From SZAS-103 sp964640525 (GTDB lineage Bacteria; Pseudomonadota; Gammaproteobacteria; Xanthomonadales; Xanthomonadaceae), in contig CAZXGS010000031.1 in assembly GCA_964640525.1 (NCBI GenBank), forward strand, positions 1-36,786: a DNA stretch of 36,786 nt, given 5' to 3'. A model generated the notes under the pieces. That model saw only the letters and a list, made by a program, of their open reading frames with translations. It did no database searches and was not told the origin of the DNA. Below, piece after piece: positions 1-12,630 of the stretch. The position numbers and the translations under genes are program-made. The first letter of the stretch is position 1; every line of letters begins with the position of its first letter.

Positions 1-2
1 GA

Positions 3-2756
<2,754 letters not shown>

Positions 2757-2800
2757 GGAGGCTCCGGGAGATGGGCGGGTGAGGGTCGGGCGGAAGCCGA

Positions 2801-2866
2801 CCCTGCGACCGCTTATTATGCCCAAAGCAAATGCACACTGCAGCCGTCAAAGCCGCGGTCGCAGGG
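2801..2866. promoter_or_regulatory. 12-bp perfect inverted repeat upstream of acnA
   Basis: CCCTGCGACCGC (2801-2812) and its exact complement GCGGTCGCAGGG (2855-2866) flank a 42-base A+T-richer stretch. Read on the acnA strand, that stretch holds a -10-like CATAAT (2815-2820) and a TTGACG (2845-2850), but the two are 24 bases apart and so do not form a normal promoter. The left arm lies 44 bases before the acnA ATG. It could be a two-site operator or an RNA stem; the sequence alone does not tell which. Confidence 0.45.
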
Positions 2867-2933
2867 CACTTGCGGTGCTGGAAGCCTTGCCCGAGGCGCT
2901 TGCCTTGGCGGCGGTCCAGGCCACAGGCTGGCG

Positions 2934-3623
2934 TCACCAGATCGACGCGGGCGCGTCGACGGCATCGACACGCCATGAATCGCCGCTGCGCGCGAGGTAA
3001 TACAAGGCGCAGGTGGCGTCGTGCGGCAGGAACGCAAACCGAACGGCGATGATGGCGTGGGCCCGATCCTCGGACACGACCGCGCGGCTGGTTTCGATGG
3101 CGAACCGGGCATTCGGAAACTGCGAATGAAACCGATCAACACGATTCGCGGACGCGTACAAGCTTTCCATCCGCGCGCGGGGCTGAAGCAGGATGGCGGG
3201 GTTGCGTGGAGCGGGAAGCTTTGCGGCGGTCTGGTTGGCCGCGAACAGTCCGTCAAGCAGGTTGCCTGCAATGTCATGTTCGCGCGCAAACCCGGATATC
3301 GCTGCACGGTCGCTCCGACACATGCATCCCGGTGCGAGTCGATGGCCCGACCGTGGGTTGTCGCAACGGCGCATGGTCGAATCGAACAGAACAACTTCAT
3401 CGCTCGCGCCGAGCGAGCCAAGAGGAAATGGACGTGGCGATCCGATGGCGGCCTGCAATATGTCCGTTTGCTCGGCATTCGACGCCGGCAACGGCTGCGG
3501 CCTGCGTTCGTCAATGCGGTGGTGCAGGTGGCCATGAGGGGTCCGGGCGACGATCACGGAAACGATACCCGCCAAGGCCAATGCGATCAACGCAACCTTG
3601 TCCCAACGGATATGCCATGCCAT
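2934..3623 (-). CDS. Hypothetical membrane-anchored protein
   Basis: I do not recognise this 229-residue protein. A short basic N-terminus is followed by a hydrophobic segment at about residues 9-27, so it is probably an inner-membrane anchor or uncleaved signal with the rest in the periplasm. The middle part has three cysteines. The last 60 residues alternate hydrophobic strands and end in a GDSWRVDAVDAP segment, which recalls the final strands of NTF2/SnoaL-like or DUF4440-type folds; this is a weak impression only. The ATG at 3623 is supported by AAGGAAC about 8 bases upstream. Only 22 bases separate it from the hflD stop, so it is probably the last gene of the nudJ-mnmA-hflD transcript. 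In E. coli and many relatives purB occupies this position. Confidence 0.75.
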   Translation of the reverse strand: MAWHIRWDKVALIALALAGIVSVIVARTPHGHLHHRIDERRPQPLPASNAEQTDILQAAIGSPRPFPLGSLGASDEVVLFDSTMRRCDNPRSGHRLAPGCMCRSDRAAISGFAREHDIAGNLLDGLFAANQTAAKLPAPRNPAILLQPRARMESLYASANRVDRFHSQFPNARFAIETSRAVVSEDRAHAIIAVRFAFLPHDATCALYYLARSGDSWRVDAVDAPASIW

Positions 3624-3645
3624 CGAGGTTCCTTGTCGCGATGGT

Positions 3646-4248
3646 TCACCCCAGCCATTCCCGCGCCGCCGCCAGCATCTGCGCGCGGCGCAGGTACAGG
3701 TCCCATTGGCTGCCGCCGAGTTGGCGCCAGAGCACCGCCGAGCGCAGCGCGCACAGCAGGATGGCGCGGATCTCGGCGACGATCGGTGGTTGCTGCAGGT
3801 ACACCGGGTTGCCCTGGACGGTGACGGTCGGGCGCAGGTTGCTGATGGTGGATGCGTACAGTTCGCCCAGGCGCGTGAGCACGGTCGGGTGGGTGGGCCC
3901 GAGGTGTGCGCGCTGGCGGGCGACCTGTTCCAGGCCCTCACGCAGCAAATCGTGCAGGGGACGGTTGGCGTGGTAGCTGCGCTCCACCCGCAGCACGCTC
4001 ACCGCCAGCCGCAGCAGCATGGTGTCGCGTTCGGCGCCGCCCTCGATCTGCTTGACCACGGCCAGCAGGCCGGGGCGCAGGTCGCCGGCACGGCCGTACA
4101 CCGCCTCGACCGAATCGGCGTCGAAGCGGAACAGGCTGTCGATGCACACCGCCAGTGGCGCTGTCTGGGCGTCGCCGGTCTCGGCGATCTGGCGCACCAA
4201 TTGGCAGGCCTGCAGGACACCGGCGAAGGCGAGCACGCGCTCTGTCAT
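3646..4248 (-). CDS. hflD: High-frequency lysogenization protein HflD homologue
   Basis: HflD (formerly YcfC) is a peripheral inner-membrane protein. In E. coli it binds the lambda CII activator and influences lysogeny; its cellular role is poorly defined. The 200-residue length and all-helical composition fit the family, with conserved stretches such as ACQLVRQIA near the N-terminus and LSNLRP-like ISNLRPTVTVQG in the C-terminal third. Position is the strongest support: it starts 36 bases after the mnmA stop, as in the enterobacterial nudJ-mnmA-hflD cluster. No strong ribosome binding site is visible, which fits translation following on from mnmA. Confidence 0.9.
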   Translation of the reverse strand: MTERVLAFAGVLQACQLVRQIAETGDAQTAPLAVCIDSLFRFDADSVEAVYGRAGDLRPGLLAVVKQIEGGAERDTMLLRLAVSVLRVERSYHANRPLHDLLREGLEQVARQRAHLGPTHPTVLTRLGELYASTISNLRPTVTVQGNPVYLQQPPIVAEIRAILLCALRSAVLWRQLGGSQWDLYLRRAQMLAAAREWLG

Positions 4249-4284
4249 GGGACGAAACTCATCGGCCGGAGGAATCCGGGAGGC

Positions 4285-5439
4285 TCACGAGGCGCAAGAA
4301 TCGCATGCGGCACGACCGGATCGCGAGGCGTCGGCGATCGCCGGGGCGTCGGTGGTGGCGATCACGGCGCCGCCAAGGCACACCGGTCCATCGTAAAACA
4401 CCACCGACTGGCCGGGCGTGACCGCGCGCTGGGGGGCGTCGAAGACGACCTCGACGCTGCCGTCTTCGCGCTCGCGAACGCGGCAGTCGGCATCGGCCTG
4501 GCGGTAGCGGGTCTTGGCGGTGCAGGCGAATGCGCGCGCCGGTGGTGCCCCGGCGACCCAGTGCGCGGATTCGCTGTGCAGGCTGTGCGAGGCCAGCCAC
4601 GGGCTGTCGTGGCCCTGGTCCACATACAGCACGTTGCCCGCCACGTCCTTGCCCACGACGTACCACGGCGCCGGACCGCGGCCACGCACGCCGCCGATGT
4701 GCAAGCCCTCGCGCTGGCCGAGGGTGTAGAAGTACACGCCCGGATGCTCGCCGAGCGTGTCGCCCCGAGGGTCGCGGATCGGTCCGGGCTGCATCGGGAT
4801 GTAGCGCGCCAGGAAGGCGCGGAAGTCGCGCTCACCGATGAAGCAGATGCCGGTGGAATCCTTTTTGGCGTGGGTCGGCAAGCGTGCGGCGCGCGCCAGT
4901 TCGCGCACCTGCGCCTTCGGCAGGTGGCCGATCGGGAACTGCGTGAATGCGAGTTGCTGCTGGCCGAGTTGGTGCAGGAAGTAGCTCTGGTCCTTGCTGG
5001 CGTCGAACCCGCGCAGCAGTCGCCAGCGGCCGTCTTGCCGATCCACGCGCGCGTAGTGGCCGGTGGCGATGCGGCTGGCGCCCAGCGCCAGCGCGGCGTC
5101 GAGGAACGTCTTGAACTTGATCTCGCGATTGCACAGCACGTCGGGGTTGGGCGTGCGGCCGGCGCGGTATTCGTCGATGAAGTGGCAGAACACTTCGTTC
5201 CAGTATTCGCGCGCGAAGTTGCGCGCGTGGAAGGGGATGCCGAGCCGGCCGCACACCGCCAGCGCATCGCGGCGGTCGTCCTCGGCGCGGCAGCCGCCCG
5301 TGTCGGCGGCATCGACGGCATCCTCGTCCCAGTTGCGCATGAACAGGCCCTCGACCTCCACGCCGGCGCGGGTGAGCAGCAGCGCGGCGACCGAAGAGTC
5401 CACGCCGCCGGAGACGCCGAGCATGACCTTGTCAGCCAT
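4285..5439 (-). CDS. mnmA: tRNA-specific 2-thiouridylase MnmA
   Basis: Cytoplasmic enzyme that adenylates and thiolates U34 of tRNA-Lys, -Glu and -Gln, taking sulfur from the IscS/Tus relay to make the s2U part of mnm5s2U. The 384-residue protein has the N-terminal PP-loop SGGVDSS (residues 10-16). The catalytic Cys103 is in NPDVLCNREIKF and the partner Cys199 in STGICFIGERDF, the two cysteines that form the persulfide and disulfide during catalysis. The C-terminal half has the usual tRNA-binding and beta-barrel segments, including TLGQREGLHIGG. It lies between nudJ, 71 bases upstream, and hflD, 36 bases downstream, all on the same strand. Confidence 0.97.
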   Translation of the reverse strand: MADKVMLGVSGGVDSSVAALLLTRAGVEVEGLFMRNWDEDAVDAADTGGCRAEDDRRDALAVCGRLGIPFHARNFAREYWNEVFCHFIDEYRAGRTPNPDVLCNREIKFKTFLDAALALGASRIATGHYARVDRQDGRWRLLRGFDASKDQSYFLHQLGQQQLAFTQFPIGHLPKAQVRELARAARLPTHAKKDSTGICFIGERDFRAFLARYIPMQPGPIRDPRGDTLGEHPGVYFYTLGQREGLHIGGVRGRGPAPWYVVGKDVAGNVLYVDQGHDSPWLASHSLHSESAHWVAGAPPARAFACTAKTRYRQADADCRVREREDGSVEVVFDAPQRAVTPGQSVVFYDGPVCLGGAVIATTDAPAIADASRSGRAACDSCAS

Positions 5440-5510
5440 GGCGGCCGCCTCGTGGGGACGTCGTCGGGATGGCAGGCGCGGTGACGGGCGGGGCGCTGGC
5501 GCAGCTCACG

Positions 5511-6002
5511 TCAGGCCAACTGTGCCAGCACCGCCAACGGATGCCGGCTGCCGCCGAGGTAATCGGTCACCGCGCGCCAGACCAGCGGGCTGCGGTGGCG
5601 GGCGTGGGCGGCCTGCAATTCGCCAGGGGTCATCCACAGCGCGCGCACGATGCCGGTGTCCAGCGGGCGCTGCGGGTGATGGCGCAATGCGGTCGCGGCC
5701 AGCGCCACGCGCAGGAAGTGGCGTCCATCGTGCGGGCTTTTCCACTGGTACACGCCAACCAGCGCCGTGGGTTCCACGTCCCAGCCGGTTTCCTCCAGGG
5801 TCTCGCGCGCGGCCGCGGCGAGCAAGGACTCGTCAGGTTCCAGGTGGCCAGCGGGTTGGTTGAGCACCAGTTTGCCGGCAACCGATTCTTCCACCAGCAA
5901 CAGCGCGCCATCGCAGGCGACCAGGGTGGCCACGGTGACGTCGGGTTGCCAGGTTCCGCCGTTCCCGTTGCGGGCGCCGTTGGCGGTCAGGGGGCTGGGC
6001 AT
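5511..6002 (-). CDS. nudJ: Nudix hydrolase, NudJ-type phosphatase
   Basis: Small Nudix enzyme of 163 residues. E. coli NudJ (YmfB) removes phosphate from nucleoside tri- and diphosphates and from HMP-PP. The Nudix box spans residues 52-74 and is complete: Gly52, Glu58, Arg66-Glu67, Glu70-Glu71 and Gly73, with the metal-binding glutamates in RETLEETG. The preceding NQPAGHLEPDE and the following YQWKSP and LRSPL-like segments match NudJ rather than other Nudix groups. It heads the mnmA-hflD cluster as in enterobacteria. The ATG at 6002 has no clear Shine-Dalgarno sequence and the first 20 residues are Gly/Asn-rich and poorly conserved, so the start is less certain than the family. Confidence 0.9.
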   Translation of the reverse strand: MPSPLTANGARNGNGGTWQPDVTVATLVACDGALLLVEESVAGKLVLNQPAGHLEPDESLLAAAARETLEETGWDVEPTALVGVYQWKSPHDGRHFLRVALAATALRHHPQRPLDTGIVRALWMTPGELQAAHARHRSPLVWRAVTDYLGGSRHPLAVLAQLA

Positions 6003-6076
6003 GCGGGTCGTGGCGGGCGGTCGGTGGGCGCACCGGAACCGTCATGGTGCCTGCAACGACCGCGTGCCGTCCACGG

Positions 6077-6105
6077 CTTCCCGCGCGTGCGGCGGCTTCT
6101 ATAAT
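6077..6105 (+). promoter_or_regulatory. Candidate sigma-70 promoter of clpS
   Basis: A consensus -10 box TATAAT lies at 6100-6105, only 6 bases before the clpS ATG at 6112. The -35 region is poor (CTTCCC at 6077-6082 with 17-base spacing, or TTCCCG at 6078-6083 with 16). Transcription would start at about 6111-6112, on or next to the start codon, so the message would be leaderless or nearly so. Confidence 0.5.
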
Positions 6106-6111
6106 CTGCGC

Positions 6112-6474
6112 ATGGCCCATCCTCTTCAATGCCCGGCGTTCGCCGGTCCCTCGCGCAAGCGACCTTCCGACCCGGACGCCCAGCGCGGGGTGGCGGTGGC
6201 GACCGCCAAGCCAGAGACCGCCAGGCCGCCGCTGTATCAGGTGCTGCTGCTCAACGACGACTTCACCCCGATGGATTTCGTGGTGATGGTGCTGCAGCAG
6301 TTCTTCGGCATGGACATCGAGAAGGCCACCCAGGTCATGCTGCACGTCCACACCCGCGGGCGCGGGGTGTGCGGGGTGTTCACCCGCGAGGTGGCCGAGG
6401 CCAAGGTGACCCAGGTCAACGAGTTTTCCCGCCAGAACCAGCATCCGCTGCTGTGCACGATGGAGAAGGCGTGA
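6112..6474 (+). CDS. clpS: ATP-dependent Clp protease adaptor ClpS
   Basis: Adaptor that binds N-degron substrates (N-terminal Leu, Phe, Tyr or Trp) and delivers them to the N-domain of ClpA. The 120-residue protein has a variable, flexible N-terminal extension of about 35 residues, then the core beginning YQVLLLNDDFTPMDFV, which carries the Asn-Asp-Asp substrate pocket. MLHVHTRGRGVCGVF contains the conserved pocket histidine. It sits directly before clpA, 141 bases away, as in most proteobacteria. The ATG at 6112 has no Shine-Dalgarno sequence but follows a TATAAT by 6 bases, suggesting leaderless translation. A GTG at 6190 is an alternative that would give a shorter N-terminus. Confidence 0.95.
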   Translation: MAHPLQCPAFAGPSRKRPSDPDAQRGVAVATAKPETARPPLYQVLLLNDDFTPMDFVVMVLQQFFGMDIEKATQVMLHVHTRGRGVCGVFTREVAEAKVTQVNEFSRQNQHPLLCTMEKA

Positions 6475-6554
6475 TGGCGCGCGAATGTGTGAACGGGTGC
6501 CGCGGTGCATCGGTTTTGGCGTTGCATGATGGCGAGCCGGGCGTGCGCGCCATC
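6473..6554. repeat. Inverted repeat in the clpS-clpA gap
   Basis: GATGGCGCGC at 6473-6482, overlapping the clpS stop codon, is the exact complement of GCGCGCCATC at 6545-6554. A nested hairpin can form from GATGGCG (6528-6534) and CGCCATC (6548-6554) with a 13-base loop. No T-run follows, so this is not an ordinary terminator. It could stabilise or attenuate the message between the two genes; this is speculative. Confidence 0.35.
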
Positions 6555-6615
6555 AGGATGGAAAAAGCGTAGCGTGTCCCCATAAGGTGATCAGAAGACC
6601 AGGAGCCGACCCTCC

Positions 6616-8904
<2,289 letters not shown>

Positions 8905-8913
8905 GCGCGCCGG

Positions 8914-8931
8914 GCCGCCATCCCTGGCGGC
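8914..8931 (+). terminator. Weak hairpin after clpA
   Basis: GCCGCC (8914-8919) and GGCGGC (8926-8931) can form a 6-bp G+C stem with a 6-base loop, 10 bases after the clpA stop. The nearest T-run (8949-8953) is too far away for a classical intrinsic terminator, so this is a weak candidate. Confidence 0.25.
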
Positions 8932-9007
8932 TTGGCGTGCGTGACCGATTTTTCGCGCCGGGGTGGTAGGCTGTCGGCTCGAATTCGTGGAGGCCGCCGG
9001 AATCGTC

Positions 9008-10534
9008 ATGCGTCGAATCGCTTCGTTGCTCAGTTGTTGCATGCTCGCTGCATGCGCCACCACCCAGACCAGCCCCACGCTCCAGAAGCCGCATTCGACC
9101 CTTGCACGCACCGGCATTCCCGCGGTCGATGCCCTCTACGTGCGGCTCGAGACCGACACCTCGCGCTACAACGCCGGCCTGGACAGCCTCGCCCGCGGCG
9201 ACAGCGAGGTTGGCGTCAAGGCGATCACCCAGGCCGGTGCCGACCTGCTGGATGCCGCCGACCGCTGCCAGAGCACGCCTTCCTGCGACGTCAGCCGCTT
9301 CGTCGCCGCCTACGATGCGTTGCTCAAGCGCCAGGCCAGCGACATCGACGGCAGCGCCGGCTTTGCCGATGTCACCGACAACCAGCGTCCGCCGGGTTCG
9401 GATCTGTCGCCGCAGGGCTCGCCGGTCATCGCCAACCTGCCTGCAGCCGCGCGCCCGGTGGCGATGCTCAAGGGCCGCGACCTGCGCCAGATCATCACCA
9501 TCAACGAGCCGATGAAGGCGGCGCTGACCGATTGGCTGACCTCGCGGCGCGCCAACCTGATCGACGCGTGGGAAAACTACCAGTACATGCGCCAGTTGAT
9601 GTGGCCCGAGTACCAGCAGGCCGGGCTGCCGGAAGCGCTGTTGTTCGGCATCCTGGCGCAGGAGTCCGGCGGCAAGGTACATGCGGTCTCGCGCTCGGGC
9701 GCGGCTGGCCCGCTGCAGTTCATGCCGGCCACCGGTGCGGCGTATGGCTTGGGCGTGATCAACGGTTTCGACACCCGCTACGACCCCACCCTCGCCACGC
9801 GCGCCAACGTGGCTTACCTGAATGCACGCTTTGCCGAACTGGGCAACAACCTGGAGCTTGCGGTTGCGGCCTACAACGGAGGCGAGGGCAGGATGCAGCG
9901 GTTGTACAACAGCACCGGCGGCAAGAGCTTCTGGGACCCCGAGGTGTATGGCCAGTTGCCGCCCGAAACCCGCGATTACGTGCCGCGGGTACTGGCCGCG
10001 GCGTGGCTGTTCCTGAATCCCAAGGAATACGGCCTGCAGTTCCCGCGCATCCATGCCGGTGAGCCGCAGCTGTTGACGCTGGCACGTGGCACCTCGATCA
10101 ACGAGCTGACCTTGTGTCTTGGCAACAACGGCGTGCGTGATGGCTGGTTCCGCGCCTTGCGCAACCTCAACCCGCGCTACGACCCGCAGGACCCGATCCC
10201 TGCCGGGACGGTGTTGCGCGTGCCGCCCTTCGTGATGCACCTGTACAAGGACGATTGCCTGGGCAACCCGACGCGTGCGCAGATGGCCGCCGACCTGGCG
10301 GCAGCGCGCATGCCGGTGGTCGTTGCCGCGGCCCCGGCGCGCCCACAGCCGCCGGCAGTCGAACGCCGGCCATCCGCCTACACCTACGTCGTGCGCCACG
10401 GCGAGACCTTGTCGGAGATCGCCGACCGCAAGGACTGCGACGTGGGCGAGCTGGCGCGCGCCAACCACATGCGATCCGGCCATCATCTGCGCAAGGGCCA
10501 GAAGCTGAAAATGGTCGGTTGCGCACGACGTTGA
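9008..10534 (+). CDS. MltD-like lipoprotein lytic murein transglycosylase with LysM
   Basis: Predicted outer-membrane lipoprotein that cleaves the glycan strands of peptidoglycan to 1,6-anhydro ends. The 508-residue protein has a lipobox LAAC with the modified cysteine at residue 16. An uncharacterised helical region runs to about 170. The GH23 domain begins near 195, with catalytic Glu219 in ILAQESGGKVHAVSRSGAAG followed by LQFMPATG and VAAYNGGEGRM. A single C-terminal LysM (about 462-505, from YVVRHGETLSEIADRK) should bind peptidoglycan. E. coli MltD has two LysM copies and this one has one. The ATG at 9008 is chosen because it places the signal peptide at the N-terminus. It is followed by an exported HEAT-repeat gene. 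Confidence 0.93.
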   Translation: MRRIASLLSCCMLAACATTQTSPTLQKPHSTLARTGIPAVDALYVRLETDTSRYNAGLDSLARGDSEVGVKAITQAGADLLDAADRCQSTPSCDVSRFVAAYDALLKRQASDIDGSAGFADVTDNQRPPGSDLSPQGSPVIANLPAAARPVAMLKGRDLRQIITINEPMKAALTDWLTSRRANLIDAWENYQYMRQLMWPEYQQAGLPEALLFGILAQESGGKVHAVSRSGAAGPLQFMPATGAAYGLGVINGFDTRYDPTLATRANVAYLNARFAELGNNLELAVAAYNGGEGRMQRLYNSTGGKSFWDPEVYGQLPPETRDYVPRVLAAAWLFLNPKEYGLQFPRIHAGEPQLLTLARGTSINELTLCLGNNGVRDGWFRALRNLNPRYDPQDPIPAGTVLRVPPFVMHLYKDDCLGNPTRAQMAADLAAARMPVVVAAAPARPQPPAVERRPSAYTYVVRHGETLSEIADRKDCDVGELARANHMRSGHHLRKGQKLKMVGCARR

Positions 10535-10601
10535 TCACGCGCAAGACCCCGCGCCGCACCGGCGTTCGCGGCGCGGCTGTCCACGCGCTGGTTGCTTGGA
10601 A

Positions 10602-11546
10602 GTGAAGGGGACGCTGCGGGCGCTGCTCGGCGCGTTCGCGGCTTGGGTGCTGCTGGCCAGCGCCACTGCGGGTGCCGGACCGCGAGCACCGGTCGGTGCT
10701 GGTGCCGCCCAGGCCGGGCCCGCGCTGGTGACGCGCTGCCGCATGATCCTCGACCAGGCACTGACCGCCCGCAATCCGGACACCCGCAAGCTCGCGGTGC
10801 AGGCGCTGGGTCTGATCGGCCCGCGCGAGCCATACCTTTCGCGGTTGATGGTGATGGTCAACGACCGCGACGTGCAGGTGCGGATGGCGGCAATTGCGAG
10901 CCTGCTGGACCTGCACGATCCGGCCGCCCTGCCGGCGATCCGCCACGCCTACGACGACCCGGTGCCGGAGGTGAGTTTTGCTGCCGCCAGGGCGTTGCAG
11001 GCGCTTGGCGATCCGGTCGGACGCCAGGCGCTGATCGCGGTCCTTGGCGGCGGTGACGATGCGGCCTCGGGCTACCTCGCCCACAACACCCGCAGCATGG
11101 CGCGCATGTTCTACACCCCGAAATCGCTGGTCCCGTACCTGACGGCGCGCGCAATCGGAATGGCGCACGTGGCCGGACTCGGCGCGGGCGTAGCCTCATT
11201 GCAGGGCCTGCTGGCCGACCAGAACCTCTCCGCGCGTGCCAGCGCCGCGCTGCTGCTTGGCCAGGACAAGGATCCGCGCGTGCTGCCGGCGCTGCGCGCC
11301 GCCTTGCGCGACAAGGGCGCCGACGTGCGCGCGGCCGCGGTGCATGCGCTGGCACTGCGCGACGATCCGGCATTGCAACCCGACCTGCTGGCGTTGCTCG
11401 ATGACCGCGACGGCGCGGTGCGGATACGCGCCGCTGCCGCGTGCCTGCGCTTGGAGCTGATCGCCCGCCACGCCATCCGCCCGGTCGCGACAGGCCCAAC
11501 GAGCCGGGCCATGCGCGCCGGCCCCGGCGGGCCGGCCGCGCACTGA
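10602..11546 (+). CDS. Exported HEAT-repeat protein
   Basis: About 314 residues. A signal-peptide-like start (Lys-2, hydrophobic stretch at about 6-20, Ala-rich end) is followed by tandem helical HEAT-like repeats. Typical repeat cores are TRKLAVQALGLIG, VRMAAIASLLDL, VSFAAARALQALGD, ARASAALLLGQD, VRAAAVHALALRDD and VRIRAAAACLRL. Such solenoids usually hold partner proteins, and nothing here suggests catalysis. A low-complexity basic, Gly/Pro-rich tail ends the protein. The GTG at 10602 gives the cleanest signal peptide; a TTG two codons upstream at 10596 is also possible. It starts 67 bases after the MltD-like gene on the same strand, so a shared role in the envelope is a reasonable guess only. 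Confidence 0.8.
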   Translation: MKGTLRALLGAFAAWVLLASATAGAGPRAPVGAGAAQAGPALVTRCRMILDQALTARNPDTRKLAVQALGLIGPREPYLSRLMVMVNDRDVQVRMAAIASLLDLHDPAALPAIRHAYDDPVPEVSFAAARALQALGDPVGRQALIAVLGGGDDAASGYLAHNTRSMARMFYTPKSLVPYLTARAIGMAHVAGLGAGVASLQGLLADQNLSARASAALLLGQDKDPRVLPALRAALRDKGADVRAAAVHALALRDDPALQPDLLALLDDRDGAVRIRAAAACLRLELIARHAIRPVATGPTSRAMRAGPGGPAAH

Positions 11547-11571
11547 CGCCGTTCCATGGTGAGCCGCGTGC

Positions 11572-12357
11572 TCAGGGCTGCTGCTGATTCCGATCCTGGC
11601 GATGCGGCCGTTCGATCGGTGGGTGCGCCGGCACGGGATGCGGCATCGGCACCACCCGTGGCGGAGGATTGCCGTAGATCGGGTGTGGCATCGGCACCAC
11701 CCGCGGCGGGTTGGGGCGCGGGTGCGGCATCGGCATGACCCGCGGCGGCGGATTGTGATTGCCGTAGATCGGATGCGGCATCGGCATGACCCGCGGCGGC
11801 GGATTGTGATTGCCGTAGATCGGATGTGGCAACGGCATGACCCGCGGCGGCGGATTGTGGTTGCCGTAGATCGGATGCGGCATCGGCATGACCCGCGGCG
11901 GCATGTGCGAGCCATTCCAGCCGTGCCCGCCATTCCAGCCGTGCCAGCGCCGGTACGGCGGACGCCAGCGGTACCACGACCAGCGCTGCGCGTAGAACGG
12001 CCGGTAACGGTAGTAGTTGTCCCAGTAGCCCTGGATCGAGAAGGCCACGATCGGCAGGCCGTAGGCGGGCCCGTATTCCATCGCCGGCATCCATTGCTGG
12101 CCGGCGTCGATTTCCAGTGCTTCGCCGGGCATCCAGCCGCGTTCGTCGTAGGCGATCACGTCGCACCACTGCCAGCCCGGGGTGCAGCCCTGGATATCGA
12201 CCTGGCTGCCTTCGCGCAGCAGATCGACCTGCGGGTAGTCCTGGTCGGGGCCAGCCATCAACGGCGCGTCGGAGGTGACGTAGGCCGGAGTCGCCTGTGC
12301 AAACGCCGGCAGTGCCAAGGCGATGGCGGAAGCAATCAACAAGGCGATGGTTTTCAT
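11572..12357 (-). CDS. Exported SH3-domain protein with His/Met/Pro-rich repeats
   Basis: The 261-residue protein has a clear signal peptide (residues 1-22, ending AFAQA). It is followed by a bacterial SH3-like domain at about 25-85, with AYVTSDAPLMAGPD at its start and GWQWCDVI...ERGWMPGEAL at its end. Such domains often bind peptidoglycan or peptides. A Trp/Tyr/Arg-rich linker (about 115-152) contains YRWRPPYRRWHGWNGGHGWN. The C-terminal third consists of repeats of the type NHNPPPRVMPMPHPIYG, with three full 17-residue copies and shorter variants. The domain is recognisable; the repeat is not. The many His and Met residues could bind metal, but this is inference. The ATG at 12357 places the signal peptide correctly and follows GAGG by about 8 bases. 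It lies downstream of the GGDEF gene on the same strand. Confidence 0.85.
   Translation of the reverse strand: MKTIALLIASAIALALPAFAQATPAYVTSDAPLMAGPDQDYPQVDLLREGSQVDIQGCTPGWQWCDVIAYDERGWMPGEALEIDAGQQWMPAMEYGPAYGLPIVAFSIQGYWDNYYRYRPFYAQRWSWYRWRPPYRRWHGWNGGHGWNGSHMPPRVMPMPHPIYGNHNPPPRVMPLPHPIYGNHNPPPRVMPMPHPIYGNHNPPPRVMPMPHPRPNPPRVVPMPHPIYGNPPPRVVPMPHPVPAHPPIERPHRQDRNQQQP
11617..11902. repeat. 51-bp tandem coding repeat in the SH3 protein gene
   Basis: Three near-identical 51-base copies lie head to tail at 11750-11800, 11801-11851 and 11852-11902, differing at only a few positions. Shorter, more diverged copies continue to about 11617. The unit encodes 17 residues, so changes in copy number keep the reading frame. 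Confidence 0.85.
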
Positions 12358-12630
12358 GTGGGTGGCCTCGAGGGTAGGACTGGGCGCCATCCAATGGAGG
12401 GCGCATGGCCAGAGTGTGGCGATCGACGCGCATCTGCAAGGCATTCGCGGGTACGCGTTTAGCGTCGATATGGCGGCGATCGCAGCGCCATTCAGGTAGC
12501 CGTCGCGGGCATGAACGGGCTGCGTGGGCGATGTCCGGTCCGGCGCCGTACGATCGCCGCTGCGGCATGCGCCGCGGCAGGAGTCATGCGTTTCGTCGCC
12601 TTGCGCATGGCGGATTTCGGTGTGGCCAGG

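Noticed and set aside
2815..2850. Simple sigma-70 promoter for acnA from CATAAT and TTGACG
   Set aside because: The boxes are 24 bases apart, too far for a normal promoter. They are reported only as part of the inverted-repeat region.
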